Below are positions 1-10,022 of a DNA stretch of 64,000 bases, piece by piece. The position numbers and the translations under genes were made by a program. Source of the stretch: Halocynthiibacter namhaensis. GTDB taxonomy: Bacteria > Pseudomonadota > Alphaproteobacteria > Rhodobacterales > Rhodobacteraceae. Location: contig NZ_JWIF01000022.1 in assembly GCF_000812685.1 (NCBI RefSeq), forward strand, positions 20,187 through 84,186. The letters are read 5' to 3'. How positions within the stretch are numbered: the first letter of the stretch is position 1; every line of letters starts with the position of its first letter. Below the pieces are notes generated by a model, which did no database searches, had not been told where the DNA came from, and worked only from the letters and a program-made list of their open reading frames with translations.

Positions 1-31
1 GACCCGGGCTTTTGTTCTGGTTGTGGTCGCT

Positions 32-2119
32 TTATTCAGCGGCCATTTTGATGACGGGGCCCATACGGGCCAGGACATCGTCAGCAAGGTGGCATTTGAT
101 TTGGTGCTTGCCGTCGAACATCCGCATTGGCGGTACTTCCTTATCGCAAAGACCGCCAGGAACCTCAGATTTCCAGCGACAGCGTGTCTGAAAGGGGCAG
201 CCAGATGGTGGGTTCATGGCCGATGGGATGTCGCCCTCAAGAACGATATGTTCTTTGGTAATCGAGGTGTCCGCGATGGGAACCGCAGACAGAAGCGCCT
301 CAGTATAGGGGTGATAGGGCGGTTGGAAGACCTGATCGGTCGTGCCCAGTTCCACCACATGGCCCAGATACATCACCATGACGCGATCCGACAGATAGCG
401 CACAATCGACAGATCGTGGCTGATGAACAGCAGCGTGGTTTTGTTCTCGCGCTGGATTTCCATCAGCAGATCAGTCACGGCCGCCTGTACAGATACATCA
501 AGCGCGGACACGGGTTCATCCGCCACTACGATTTGTGCATCACCGGCAAAAGCCCGAGCAATACCAACACGTTGCTTTTGACCACCTGACAGCTGACGCG
601 GCATACGATCGGCAAATGCACGGGGCAATTTCACCAGATCCAGCAGTTTCAGCATCCGTTCACGACGTTCATGATCATTGTTGCCAATGTCAAAGATTTC
701 CAACGCGCGAATGATTTGACGACCGACGGTCATGGAAGGGTTCAGCGTATCAAAGGGGTTCTGGAACACCATTTGAACAGAGGAAATCGTTTCTGTGTCG
801 CGGTCTTCAATTGGGGTGTCTTGGATCTCGTTACCATTTAGGATGATCTTACCATCCGTCGCGGTTTCAAGCCCCATAAGCACCTTGGCGAAGGTCGATT
901 TACCGCAACCAGATTCACCCACAATTGCCAGGGTTTCACTTTCGCGAGCCTCAAAACTTAGGGTTTCATTGGCTTTGACGACTTTCTTATCGCCGCCGCT
1001 GAACAGGGCATTTGCGGCCACCTCATAATATTTTTTGAGGTTTTCCATCTTCAGAACGACTTTGCCGGGTTTGGCTTTTTCTGTCTGATTACCGGCGACA
1101 ATTGGGGCGTTCCAATCGATTTCCTTGAACTTCAGACAGCGACTTTCATGTGTGCCGGCCTCGTTCGTGGGATCCATCATGATGTAGCCCTGGTCACAGC
1201 GCCCTTCCTCAAAATAGTCACAACGCGGGCCAAAGTTACAGCCGTTTGGACGTTCATGGGGCAGGGGGAAGTTGCCGGGGATCGCCACCAAGGGGCGTGC
1301 ATTTTTGTCAGCACCTGGCAGAGGGATCGAACGGAACAGCGCCTGTGTATACGGGTGCTGCATCTCGTCGAACACCTCAGAGATAGAGCCACGTTCAACG
1401 GCCTCACCGGAATACATGACGCAAAGGCGGTCACAAGTTTCAAGCACCAGACCAAGGTTGTGCGAAATGAACAGCATAGAGGTGCCGTATTTCTTGCCAA
1501 GGTCTTTCACCAATTCCACAACTGCGGCCTCAACCGTCACGTCAAGCGCGGTTGTGGGCTCATCAAGGATCAGCAATGAAGGTTTTGACATCAACGCCAT
1601 AGCGATGACGATGCGCTGTTGTTGACCACCAGAAAGTTGGTGCGGATAACTTTGTAACATCCGTTCTGGGTCGGGCAGTTTCACGTCGGTGACCACTTCT
1701 AAGGCACGCGCATAGGCGTCTTCCTTGCTGGCACCGTCATGCAACATGGGCACTTCCATCAGCTGCTGACCGATCTTCATCGCGGGGTTCAGGGATGCCA
1801 TGGGTTCTTGATAGATCATGGCAATCTCATTGCCGCGAATATGACGCAGTTCTGCATCATCCATATCGGCCATATCGCGGCCTTTGAACTTAATGGAACC
1901 GCCCACGATTGAGCCGTTTTTGCCAAGATCCCGCATGACGCCAAGCGCCACCGTGGACTTGCCGCAACCGCTTTCCCCAACAAGGCCGACGGCCTCGCCA
2001 GGGGCGACAGAGACAGAAAAATCCATCACCGCCGGGATTTCATGAAGCCGGGTAAAAAAGCTGATGGAAAGCTTTTCGATTTCAAGAACCGGGCCGTCGT
2101 ATTCAGGCTGTTTGTTCAT
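32..2119 (-). CDS. Fused oligopeptide/dipeptide ABC transporter ATPase (DppD-DppF type)
   Basis: This 695-residue cytoplasmic protein contains two complete ABC ATPase domains in one chain and would power uptake of peptides or a related solute. The first domain shows Walker A GESGCGKST near residue 50, signature LSGGQQQR and Walker B LLILDEP. The second shows GESGCGKST near residue 400, LSGGQKQR and IVVADEP. A Cys-rich oligopeptide-family tail (NGCNFGPRCDYFEEGRC) follows the first domain and a similar CPFQTRCRW tail follows the second, so both halves belong to the Opp/Dpp subfamily. It is the last gene of a minus-strand operon, 12 bases after the permease gene. The substrate cannot be read from the sequence. 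Confidence 0.95.
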   Translation of the reverse strand: MNKQPEYDGPVLEIEKLSISFFTRLHEIPAVMDFSVSVAPGEAVGLVGESGCGKSTVALGVMRDLGKNGSIVGGSIKFKGRDMADMDDAELRHIRGNEIAMIYQEPMASLNPAMKIGQQLMEVPMLHDGASKEDAYARALEVVTDVKLPDPERMLQSYPHQLSGGQQQRIVIAMALMSKPSLLILDEPTTALDVTVEAAVVELVKDLGKKYGTSMLFISHNLGLVLETCDRLCVMYSGEAVERGSISEVFDEMQHPYTQALFRSIPLPGADKNARPLVAIPGNFPLPHERPNGCNFGPRCDYFEEGRCDQGYIMMDPTNEAGTHESRCLKFKEIDWNAPIVAGNQTEKAKPGKVVLKMENLKKYYEVAANALFSGGDKKVVKANETLSFEARESETLAIVGESGCGKSTFAKVLMGLETATDGKIILNGNEIQDTPIEDRDTETISSVQMVFQNPFDTLNPSMTVGRQIIRALEIFDIGNNDHERRERMLKLLDLVKLPRAFADRMPRQLSGGQKQRVGIARAFAGDAQIVVADEPVSALDVSVQAAVTDLLMEIQRENKTTLLFISHDLSIVRYLSDRVMVMYLGHVVELGTTDQVFQPPYHPYTEALLSAVPIADTSITKEHIVLEGDIPSAMNPPSGCPFQTRCRWKSEVPGGLCDKEVPPMRMFDGKHQIKCHLADDVLARMGPVIKMAAE

Positions 2120-2131
2120 CGTACTCTCCTA

Positions 2132-3322
2132 TCAGTCTTTCATTGCTTCTTCGCGCAGGCCATCGGCCAGCAGGTTCAGACCAAGCACAAGGCTAAGCAG
2201 CGCAAATGCAGGGATAATCACCGGATGGGCGTAGGCGCGCAGAAGGCCGCGACCAAGGTTAATGGTTGTGCCCCAATCCGGGCTGTTGGTCTCAAGGCCA
2301 AGGCCAAAGAAACCCAAAGTTCCCAGAAGGATGGTGGCGTAACCGATGCGCAGACAGAAATCGACGATCAGCGGGCCGCGCACGTTTGGCAATATTTCCC
2401 AAAGCATGATGTACCAAGGACCTTCACCACGGGTTTGACCCGCCGCAACATAGTCGCGTGATTTGATGTCCAGGGTCAGGCCGCGCACGATACGAAACAC
2501 AGTGGGTGAGTTCACGAACACCACGGATACGAACACAACAAGGATGTTTGGATCTGGGTTGAAGGCGTCAAGCGCTGCGGGCAGGATGCGGATTGCACTG
2601 TCGCCGCCATGCTGAGAGATGAAGGACAGGTAAATCCAGCCTCCAATGACCCAGACCGCGATAAGGATCGGGTTGCGCTTGCCCGGATCCGTGTAAAAGC
2701 GCGAGTTCAGCAACACGGTGAGGAAGACAAGTGGGAACATGAACAAGACCGCCGCCATATATTGTGGCAGGCCGGTTGCGACGATTTCCTTGGTGACCAA
2801 AAGGTAGAACAGTAGGATCACAGGGAACGCAAGGATCAGGTTGGCTAGGAACGATAAGACCGTGTCCAGTTTGCCACCGAAATATCCCGCAGGCAGGCCC
2901 AATGTGATGCCGACCATAAAGGCCATCAATGTCGCAAGTGGTGCGATCATGATCACGATGCCGGAGCCGTAAATCATCCGAGAGAACACATCGCGTGCTT
3001 GTTTGTCGCCGCCCAAAAGGTAATGACCTGATCCGTCGGGCAGGGCTTCGCCGGGCAGGGCGTGTTTCATCGAGACCTCAAAGAACTGAGGATCATTTGG
3101 CATCAGCCAGCCGAAGACATTAGAAAAGAGCGCAGCAAACACCCAAAACATCACAATGCCAAAGCCGATCATGCCAACGGTTGAGTCAAACAATTTGCCA
3201 TAAAGGCCCAGTTTGCGTTTGTTAGAAATTGAGATCCAGAAGGTCGCGATAAGCGCAATCCAAACGGGGCTCAATTGAAGGAAAATGCGGGTGATGATAC
3301 CACCCCAGGATAAAGTTTCCAT
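2132..3322 (-). CDS. Peptide ABC transporter permease (DppC/OppC type)
   Basis: This inner-membrane permease of 396 residues has about six or more hydrophobic segments and the BPD_transp_1 coupling loop (YVAAGQTRGEGPWYIMLWEI near residue 290) that contacts the ATPase. It is longer than a usual DppC (about 300 residues): there is an extra N-terminal hydrophobic helix and an insert with two additional hydrophobic stretches around residues 170-235 (near RFYTDPGKRNPI). It lies between the second permease and the fused ATPase with 12-13 base gaps, so the three are surely co-transcribed. Confidence 0.93.
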   Translation of the reverse strand: METLSWGGIITRIFLQLSPVWIALIATFWISISNKRKLGLYGKLFDSTVGMIGFGIVMFWVFAALFSNVFGWLMPNDPQFFEVSMKHALPGEALPDGSGHYLLGGDKQARDVFSRMIYGSGIVIMIAPLATLMAFMVGITLGLPAGYFGGKLDTVLSFLANLILAFPVILLFYLLVTKEIVATGLPQYMAAVLFMFPLVFLTVLLNSRFYTDPGKRNPILIAVWVIGGWIYLSFISQHGGDSAIRILPAALDAFNPDPNILVVFVSVVFVNSPTVFRIVRGLTLDIKSRDYVAAGQTRGEGPWYIMLWEILPNVRGPLIVDFCLRIGYATILLGTLGFFGLGLETNSPDWGTTINLGRGLLRAYAHPVIIPAFALLSLVLGLNLLADGLREEAMKD

Positions 3323-3335
3323 CTTTCAGGCTCCC

Positions 3336-4379
3336 TTAAGAAATGCGGATACGCGGGTTGAGGAAAACATAGCCAATGTCAGAGATCAGCTGCGTCAGCA
3401 GCACGACCACAACAGAGACCACAGAGACCCCCAGCAACAATTCGATATCATTGTTGCCCGCAGCCTGAACAAGCGCCCAGCCGAAACCTTTGTAGTTAAA
3501 CAAGGTTTCCACGATGACGACACCATTCAGAAGCCAGGGAATTTGCAGCATGATCACGGTAAACGGCGCGATCAAAGCGTTGCGCAATGCGTGTTTCATC
3601 ACGATTGTGCGGAAACCAAGACCCTTTAGGCGCGCGGTGCGAATATATTGCGCGGTCATGACTTCGGTCATTGAGGCGCGTGTCATCCGGGCGATGTAAC
3701 CCATGCCGTATAGGGAAATGGTGATCACGGGCAGGGTGAAGTTCTCAAGGCTTGGTTCGTCCATCGCCTTGGTGGCACTGCCTTTAAAGATCTTCCAGCC
3801 AACACCGGATGCAAAGAAGGTGATCAACAAAACACCAGACACATATTCCGGTGTCGCGGTGGTGATGATCGACAGTGTAGACAGGGATCGGTCGGTGCGG
3901 GACCCTTCGCGCATGCCTGCCAAAACCCCGATGATCAGAGATGATGGGACCATAACGATCAACACCCACATCATGAGATATCCAGTTAGGCCCAATTTGG
4001 TCGCGATGATCGATGAGACTTCGTCGTCAAGTGCCGTGGAACGGCCCCAGTCGCCTTGCAGAATGCCGCAGTAGCTGGGGGCGTCTTCGGCTGCTTGGCC
4101 GGGGGCAATACAACGTCCTGTGGTCTTGCCTTCTTCATTGGTGAAGGTAAACCCTGGTGCAATGCCAAGCCATTCGCCGTATTTCACATAAAGCGGTTGC
4201 GCATAGCCGCGTTCGGCAAGCCAACTGACAACTTCAGTATCCGCCATGCGTTGGTTGCCTTCGCTTTTCGCGAGTTTTTCCAAGTTCGGATAAAGGTTGG
4301 TTAGCCAGAACACTACAAATGTTAGGCAAAGCGCCGTGAGAATCATAATTCCCAGGCGACGTAGTATAAATAGTCCCAT
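3336..4379 (-). CDS. Peptide ABC transporter permease (DppB/OppB type)
   Basis: This 347-residue inner-membrane permease starts with the DppB-like hydrophobic helix (LRRLGIMILTALCLTFVVFW) and carries the coupling loop YIRTARLKGLGFRTIVMKHA near residue 245. It would form a heterodimeric channel with the DppC-type partner encoded 13 bases downstream. The periplasmic loop between the first two helices (about residues 35-125) is long and contains two Cys residues. The upstream gap of about 175 bases to the binding-protein gene holds a hairpin that could lower permease expression relative to the binding protein. Confidence 0.93.
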   Translation of the reverse strand: MGLFILRRLGIMILTALCLTFVVFWLTNLYPNLEKLAKSEGNQRMADTEVVSWLAERGYAQPLYVKYGEWLGIAPGFTFTNEEGKTTGRCIAPGQAAEDAPSYCGILQGDWGRSTALDDEVSSIIATKLGLTGYLMMWVLIVMVPSSLIIGVLAGMREGSRTDRSLSTLSIITTATPEYVSGVLLITFFASGVGWKIFKGSATKAMDEPSLENFTLPVITISLYGMGYIARMTRASMTEVMTAQYIRTARLKGLGFRTIVMKHALRNALIAPFTVIMLQIPWLLNGVVIVETLFNYKGFGWALVQAAGNNDIELLLGVSVVSVVVVLLTQLISDIGYVFLNPRIRIS

Positions 4380-4507
4380 AATTTCCCCGCTGTCAGCTGA
4401 CTGTCGTCAGATACATATGAACTGCGCCGTTGATCGGCGTCTGTCGCTGGCTTTAGCGTGCCCAGTGGTTGCGACAATTCTATGTGAATCTGTCTGTAAC
4501 CATGTGG

Positions 4508-4535
4508 CAAAACGGGGCCGCGATGCAGCCCCGTT
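4508..4535 (-). terminator. Hairpin between binding-protein and permease genes
   Basis: On the minus strand, an 8-bp perfect stem (AACGGGGC/GCCCCGTT) with a 9-base loop follows the binding-protein stop codon by about 20 bases and ends in a short T run. It looks like a leaky intrinsic terminator or 3'-protective stem-loop, a common way of keeping binding protein in excess over permeases. Termination strength is inferred. Confidence 0.6.
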
Positions 4536-4554
4536 TATTATTCCCCGTTAGGGA

Positions 4555-6225
4555 TTAGGCTGAAAAGCCCCATTTGTAGTGATGGTGTTCAAAGCCAATG
4601 TGCGCTTCGGTGCCGTGCAGACCTTCGATGGTGTGACGATACAGGTTGCGCCAGTATGGCTGAATGGTCACGGCTTCTTCTTGGATCAGTGCTTCCATCT
4701 TCGCCATAACTTCACGACGTTGATCGGCATCTGCCAAAGACAGAGCTTCTGTCAGAAGGGCGTCGAATTCTTCATTCGCCCAGCCAAATTCATTCCAAGC
4801 CTCACCGGAACGGTATGCCAAAGCGTGAATTTGCACGCCAAGTGGACGGTGGTTCCAGTTGGTCAGTGAGAACGGATATTTTGTCCAGTCGTTCCAGAAG
4901 GTAGAACCAGGCAAAACAGTGCGTTTACAAGGGATGCCAGCATCATTGAGCTGCGCAGAAACTGTGTCACAGGTATCTGAACGATAGCCGCTGTCGATTG
5001 AAATCAGCTCGTGCTCATAGTCACCCATGCCAGCTTCTTCCATCAAAGCTTTGGCGGCAGCAGCGTCAACAACTTGTGGAGGCAGCGGTGCATATTCAGG
5101 GTGAACAGGGGACACGTGGTGGTTTTCAGCAACTTCACCATTGCCGTTCAGGCCAAGCTGAAGACAGGTCGCGTTGTTCACTGCCATTTGCAGCGCCTTG
5201 CGCACACGTACGTCAGCATAAGGCTTAACGCCGTCAACTTCAGCAAGTTGGTTTGCACGCACAACAACGGTCGCAGCGGTGGTCACTTGGGATTTCACGA
5301 AATCAAGGCTGTCGAGAATCTCAATGTATTCACCTTCAGAACGGTGCAACATGTCGACTTCTTCGCCTTCCATGGCGGACAGATATGCAGCTGGCTCTGT
5401 GCCGTAATCGATATATTCGATCGCATCCAGATATGGACCACCATAAACAGCGGTGCCCCACCAGTCCATGCCAGTGCGTTCAATGCGGCCTTTAACGCCA
5501 ACTTCGATTCCGGTGATCTTATATGGACCTGTGCCGATCAGATCTTCTGCTGCTGCTTCTGGATCGTAATCTTTGTGCACAACCGCTGCTGGATAGTCAG
5601 ACAGACCTGGAATGATAGAAATATCCGGCTGTGGCATGGTCACGACAACAGTGTGCGTGTCGGATGCAACAGCTGCACCTTCGATCATTTTGCCAGTGTC
5701 AGCGTCGACAAGCGTTGCCATACGACCCGCCATTGAGTTCGCATCAACACCTTTGTCACACCAACGTTCAATGTTGCGCACAACATCTTCAGCGGTGAAA
5801 TCAGAACCATCAGACCATTTTACGCCCTGACGGACACTGAGTGTATAAACAGTCGCGTCTTCATTTGCTTCCCAGCTGTCCAGCAGCATGCCGCGGAAAG
5901 AACCGTCGTTGTTATATTCAACGAGATATTCCAGCGTGCCACGGGTCATGTTCGCGATTTCTGACCAGTCGGCAGTGCGTGTGTCTTTTGGTGCGCGCAC
6001 TTCCATTTGAACACGAAGCGTGCCGCCAGGTTTGATGTGACCATCCGCAAGGGCTTCAGACGGAGCAACCGCGCCGATCAGGCCGTAAGCCGCAGTTGCG
6101 CTTACGCCAAGTGCGGTAGAGCGGGTCAGAAATTCACGGCGGCTAAGTTTGCCCTCAGTAAATTCCTTCGCATACATATCCGCAGCCGGATGCATCTTGT
6201 TTGAAGTTGTGGTGTTAAGCGTCAT
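4555..6225 (-). CDS. Extracellular peptide/solute-binding protein, family 5, Tat-exported
   Basis: This 556-residue periplasmic receptor of the SBP_bac_5 (DppA/OppA) family is the first gene of the transporter operon. Its N-terminus has a long n-region, then [20 protein letters not shown], a twin-arginine signal, ending near ALADG around residue 60. The mature part has the family layout, for example [20 protein letters not shown] near residue 130. A good ribosome-binding site (GGGAGA) precedes the ATG. Export by Tat suggests folding before transport. The ligand is unknown. Confidence 0.93.
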   Translation of the reverse strand: MTLNTTTSNKMHPAADMYAKEFTEGKLSRREFLTRSTALGVSATAAYGLIGAVAPSEALADGHIKPGGTLRVQMEVRAPKDTRTADWSEIANMTRGTLEYLVEYNNDGSFRGMLLDSWEANEDATVYTLSVRQGVKWSDGSDFTAEDVVRNIERWCDKGVDANSMAGRMATLVDADTGKMIEGAAVASDTHTVVVTMPQPDISIIPGLSDYPAAVVHKDYDPEAAAEDLIGTGPYKITGIEVGVKGRIERTGMDWWGTAVYGGPYLDAIEYIDYGTEPAAYLSAMEGEEVDMLHRSEGEYIEILDSLDFVKSQVTTAATVVVRANQLAEVDGVKPYADVRVRKALQMAVNNATCLQLGLNGNGEVAENHHVSPVHPEYAPLPPQVVDAAAAKALMEEAGMGDYEHELISIDSGYRSDTCDTVSAQLNDAGIPCKRTVLPGSTFWNDWTKYPFSLTNWNHRPLGVQIHALAYRSGEAWNEFGWANEEFDALLTEALSLADADQRREVMAKMEALIQEEAVTIQPYWRNLYRHTIEGLHGTEAHIGFEHHHYKWGFSA

Positions 6226-6640
6226 CGTTTTCTCCCTGTGACACGTTATTTATCAAAGTCGCTTTGCCGTTGATCCGTTTTGCGTGGATCAGTTAGGATC
6301 TTCCTGAGATCTGACAGGCCCTGGTAGGCGGGCTCTTTTTGAATGCGGCAGCAAGCAGACTAATATTGTTACTTTGCCATTCGGCACCAGAAATCCCCCG
6401 GGGTCAATGTTTACATTCGGCATAAGAAGGGCTGTTTGCGACATTTATCGATCAAAAAAGCGACACGCCCCTGATTTCAAGGTTTTCGCGGTGCCTTGCT
6501 ACGCGGCGGGCTCGGCAGGTAGTGGGTTTTTGTGAAATTTTCTGTCGCAGCGGAAGAATTTGCGCAATCACGCCCAATAATACAGTGGGATCCCTATATT
6601 TTACACTACAGAATCACCTGCGCAGCAGATCATGAAGTCA
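6226..6640. other. Intergenic region upstream of the peptide transporter operon
   Basis: These 415 bases separate the start of the binding-protein gene from the 3' end of miaA. No coding sequence or RNA gene is recognisable. It must hold the promoter of the transporter operon on the minus strand, and probably the end of the miaA transcript, but I see no convincing promoter or operator motif. Confidence 0.5.
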
Positions 6641-7561
6641 TCACGTCGGTAGATTGACCGGATTCCAATCAGACATGCGTTTTCTAAACCAAGTGCGTTG
6701 GCGCTTGGCATATTGCCGTGATGCGATAACCGCAGCATCTCGGGCCTGCGCCAAGGTCATATCGCCGCGAAGATAAGAAATCAGTTCAGGTGCGCCGATG
6801 GCTTTTGAGGACAGCAATTCTTGATCCCAATGGGGCATCATGGATTGTGCTTCTTCGATCGCGCCACCCTCTAACATTTGGTCAAATCGTTTCTCGATGC
6901 GTGTATTCAGCCAATCCACATCCGTGTTCATCACAATTGGCACAGCGTTCTGCAGGGGCAGCAAAGGCGGGGGCGTGTCATCTTGCCAAGCCGCAATGCC
7001 GCGACCGGTTGATTGCAACACTTCCCAAGCGCGTTGAACCCGGATCGGGTTTTGTAGATCAATGCGATCACAAGACGGGGCGTCGATTTCATCAATCATA
7101 TCCGACAAGGGCCGTGTCTGGCGAAACGCATTGCCGCGCGCACGTATATCGTCGGGAGTCGCAGGGATCTCGGCCAAGCCTTCAACAAGCGCGCGGAAAT
7201 AAAGGCCCGTGCCGCCAACGATAACAGGGCGTGGTCGGTCTTGCGCCAAGAACGGCGTGACATCGCGCAACCAAGCGCCGACAGAATAATCCTGCGTAAA
7301 GGGAACATGCCCATATAAGTGGTGCGGGGCTTGGTTTTCTTCCGCGGCGGATGGGCGCGCCGTCAGAATACGCCAGCCACTATATACCTGTAGCGCGTCC
7401 GCATTGATGATGACGCCGCCACCACGGGCTACAATCTCAAGCGCCAAGGCGGATTTACCTGACGCGGTTGGGCCGGCAATCAGGACGGGTTGGTCATTGG
7501 GAATGTCAAAGGCAAGATCACGCATAAGGAAGGGTTTAGGGGCGGACAGAAGCAAGGTCAA
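6641..7561 (-). CDS. miaA: tRNA dimethylallyltransferase
   Basis: MiaA transfers a dimethylallyl group to A37 of tRNAs reading UNN codons. The 306-residue protein has the P-loop GPTASGKS near residue 31, the conserved INADALQVYSGWRILTARPS substrate segment, PVIVGGTGLYFRAL near residue 112 and the C-terminal RQYAKRQRTWFRKR tRNA-binding element. An alternative ATG at 7525 would remove 12 poorly conserved residues and bring the P-loop to the more usual distance from the start. It is transcribed divergently from pyrH. Confidence 0.95.
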   Translation of the reverse strand: MTLLLSAPKPFLMRDLAFDIPNDQPVLIAGPTASGKSALALEIVARGGGVIINADALQVYSGWRILTARPSAAEENQAPHHLYGHVPFTQDYSVGAWLRDVTPFLAQDRPRPVIVGGTGLYFRALVEGLAEIPATPDDIRARGNAFRQTRPLSDMIDEIDAPSCDRIDLQNPIRVQRAWEVLQSTGRGIAAWQDDTPPPLLPLQNAVPIVMNTDVDWLNTRIEKRFDQMLEGGAIEEAQSMMPHWDQELLSSKAIGAPELISYLRGDMTLAQARDAAVIASRQYAKRQRTWFRKRMSDWNPVNLPT

Positions 7562-7730
7562 ACCAGCCTTTTGAAAATCGCGTGGAAAAAAGCTGCAAAC
7601 TTACGCCGAGAAGGCGCCTTGGCGGTTGTATCCAGGCGCGAGGTCTGACATTTTAAGTCAGTTCCAAAACAGATGCCTCACAGATGCGCAGCCTTTGCGC
7701 GCAGATTGTGCCACAACCGGGAGACACCAG

Positions 7731-8495
7731 ATGTCAGGTGACAACCAAAGCGCGCCGCAAGCCGAAACTGCGGAAATTCAAGAGAAATCAAAGTTCAAGC
7801 GGGTGATGTTGAAAATCTCCGGCGAGGCATTGATGGGCGATCAGGGCTTTGGCCTGCACCCGCCAACCGTTGAACGCATCGCGCGCGAAGTGCAAACCGT
7901 TCAAGCCATGGGCGTAGAAGTTTGCATGGTGATCGGTGGCGGGAATATTTTCCGGGGTCTGCAAGGTTCAGCCCAGGGGATGGAACGCACAACTGCGGAT
8001 TACATGGGCATGCTGGCGACCGTGATGAACGCGCTGGCGATGCAGGGCGCTTTGGAAAGCCTCGGCATTCATTCGCGTGTGATTTCGGCGATTCCTATGG
8101 ATCAGATCTGTGAACCCTATATTCGCCGCCGCGCCGTGCGCCACCTTGAAAAGAAACGGGTTTGTATCTTTGCCGCCGGCACGGGCAACCCATATTTCAC
8201 AACCGACACTGCCGCGACTCTGCGCGCCAATGAGATGCGCTGTGAGGCGATCTTTAAGGGCACGAAAGTGGATGGTGTTTATGATAAAGACCCTGCAAAA
8301 CATGCGGATGCCGTGCGTTATGATTATGTATCCTATGACGAGGTCCTGCAAAAGCATCTCGGCGTGATGGATGCCTCTGCGATTGCCTTGGCACGTGACA
8401 ATGACTTGCCGATCATCGTGTTCTCATTGGATGAACCAGGCGGGTTCCGAGGCATTCTTGAAGGCGAAGGCACCTATACACGCGTGCACAGTTAA
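7731..8495 (+). CDS. pyrH: UMP kinase
   Basis: UMP kinase phosphorylates UMP to UDP in pyrimidine nucleotide synthesis. It has the amino-acid-kinase core: [14 protein letters not shown] near residue 22, GGGNIFRG for phosphate binding, the [12 protein letters not shown] loop, and [12 protein letters not shown]. The reading frame is open to 7626, but the ATG at 7731 is preceded by a GGGAGA ribosome-binding site and gives 254 residues, close to family length with a slightly extended polar N-terminus. It heads the frr-uppS-cdsA block, as in most proteobacteria. Confidence 0.96.
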   Translation: MSGDNQSAPQAETAEIQEKSKFKRVMLKISGEALMGDQGFGLHPPTVERIAREVQTVQAMGVEVCMVIGGGNIFRGLQGSAQGMERTTADYMGMLATVMNALAMQGALESLGIHSRVISAIPMDQICEPYIRRRAVRHLEKKRVCIFAAGTGNPYFTTDTAATLRANEMRCEAIFKGTKVDGVYDKDPAKHADAVRYDYVSYDEVLQKHLGVMDASAIALARDNDLPIIVFSLDEPGGFRGILEGEGTYTRVHS

Positions 8496-8587
8496 CGTTA
8501 TATATAGGAAAAGCTCGGTGCGTTTGGCGCGTCGGGCAGCTCGTTTATCATGTGAGCAACAGGCCAAAAAACAAAGAGAGACTGATT

Positions 8588-9151
8588 ATGTCCGACGATT
8601 TCATGCTTGATACCGACGATCTGCAACGCCGTATGGATGGCGCTATGGGGTCATTGAAAACTGAATTTGCATCTTTGCGCACCGGGCGCGCATCTGCGAC
8701 CATGCTGGAACCTGTGATGGTCGATGCCTATGGATCGCGCACACCAGTAAACCAAATCGGCACGGTGAACGTGCCAGAACCACGCATGGTCACTTTGAAT
8801 GTTTGGGACAAAGCCCTTGTTGGACCTGCTGAAAAAGCGATCCGCGAAAGTGGCCTTGGCATTAACCCGCAGTTAAATGGCACGATCATCATGTTGCCCA
8901 TCCCGGAATTGACCGAAGATCGCCGCCGCGACCTTACTAAAGTTGCTGGCACCTACGCGGAAAACGCACGGGTTTCCGTGCGCAATGTGCGTCGTGATGG
9001 CATGGATCAGCTGAAAAAGGCCAAAAACGATGGTCTGTCTGAAGATGATCACAAGATCTGGTCCGATGAAGTTCAAGAACTGACCGACAAGTCGATCGCA
9101 GCTATCGATGCAGCGCTTGAAGTGAAGCAAGCCGAAATTATGCAAGTATAA
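8588..9151 (+). CDS. frr: Ribosome recycling factor
   Basis: RRF, with EF-G, splits post-termination ribosomes. The 187-residue protein has the typical start ([20 protein letters not shown]), the hinge with [22 protein letters not shown], and the C-terminal three-helix bundle ([19 protein letters not shown]). I chose the ATG at 8588, preceded by AAAGAGAG, over an upstream in-frame start at 8552. It follows pyrH by about 90 bases and is followed by a strong terminator. Confidence 0.97.
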   Translation: MSDDFMLDTDDLQRRMDGAMGSLKTEFASLRTGRASATMLEPVMVDAYGSRTPVNQIGTVNVPEPRMVTLNVWDKALVGPAEKAIRESGLGINPQLNGTIIMLPIPELTEDRRRDLTKVAGTYAENARVSVRNVRRDGMDQLKKAKNDGLSEDDHKIWSDEVQELTDKSIAAIDAALEVKQAEIMQV

Positions 9152-9158
9152 AACGTTT

Positions 9159-9187
9159 AAAGCAGGGGGTTACCCTGCTTTTTCTTT
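9159..9187 (+). terminator. Intrinsic terminator after frr
   Basis: A perfect 9-bp stem (AAAGCAGGG/CCCTGCTTT) with a 5-base loop leads directly into a T-rich tail eight bases after the frr stop. It should end or reduce the pyrH-frr transcript before uppS. Confidence 0.9.
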
Positions 9188-9260
9188 GACGGGCCGTTTG
9201 AACTGTGTCCCGTCAAAGCGTGGTCATTCCGACCAAGTTTTAATGTGAAAAGAGACGCAT

Positions 9261-10022
9261 TTGTCTAAACCATTGCAGAATGCCGACACGGATGATGTTG
9301 CTGATCAGGCGTGTGAGGTGTCAGGTGCCAATCACGTTGCGATAATTATGGATGGCAACGGTCGATGGGCGACACAGCGTGGAAAACCGCGCTTATTCGG
9401 CCATCGGGCTGGGGCCAAGCGCGTACGTGAAATCGTCGAAAGCTGCCCTGATTTTGGCGTTAAATACCTTACGATATTTGCGTTCTCGACTGAAAACTGG
9501 AAGCGCACGCAAGCCGAAGTTGCTGGCCTGATGATGTTGTTTCGCCGCTATATCACGCGTGAAACCCAAGCTTTGCACGAAAAAAATGTGCGCGTGCGCT
9601 TTATCGGTGACCGGGTGAAGTTGGACAAAAAGCTTCAATCTTTGATGGATCATTTGGAAGATTTGACCAAGGATAATACTGCGGTTAATCTGACGATTGC
9701 CATCAACTACGGTGGCCGCGACGAGGTTGCGCGCGCCATTCGTGACATCGCTCGTGATGTGAAAACCGGCAATCTTGATGCTGAGAAAGTGAATGAAGAG
9801 ACGCTTTCAAGCTATTTAGATACAACGGTTTTACCTGATCCTGATCTGGTGATCCGCACCTCGGGTGAGGCACGGATTTCGAATTTTCTACTGTGGCAAT
9901 CGGCCTATGCGGAATATGAATTTATCGACACGCTTTGGCCGGATTTCACCCGTGATGTCTTCGCCGAAGTGTTGCAACGTTTTGACGGGCGTGACCGTCG
10001 CTTTGGAGCCGTAAAAACATGA
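9261..10022 (+). CDS. uppS: Undecaprenyl diphosphate synthase (di-trans,poly-cis)
   Basis: UppS condenses isopentenyl-PP onto farnesyl-PP to make the C55 carrier for peptidoglycan and O-antigen. The 253-residue protein has HVAIIMDGNGRWA (catalytic Asp), the GHRAGAKRVREIVE segment, FAFSTENWKR, and the C-terminal DLVIRTSGEARISNFLLWQS and YAEYEFIDTLWPDF motifs. The start appears to be a TTG at 9261 behind AAAAGAGA; no ATG lies near enough. The end overlaps cdsA by four bases (ATGA), implying translational coupling. Confidence 0.96.
   Translation: MSKPLQNADTDDVADQACEVSGANHVAIIMDGNGRWATQRGKPRLFGHRAGAKRVREIVESCPDFGVKYLTIFAFSTENWKRTQAEVAGLMMLFRRYITRETQALHEKNVRVRFIGDRVKLDKKLQSLMDHLEDLTKDNTAVNLTIAINYGGRDEVARAIRDIARDVKTGNLDAEKVNEETLSSYLDTTVLPDPDLVIRTSGEARISNFLLWQSAYAEYEFIDTLWPDFTRDVFAEVLQRFDGRDRRFGAVKT

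Noticed and set aside
5011..5736. 241-residue open frame on the plus strand
   Set aside because: It is antisense to the intact binding-protein gene, has no family features and looks like a codon-bias shadow.
6300..6340. G/C-rich partial hairpin with TCTTTTT upstream of the transporter operon
   Set aside because: The stem pairs over only four bases and the orientation does not match a plausible transcript end.
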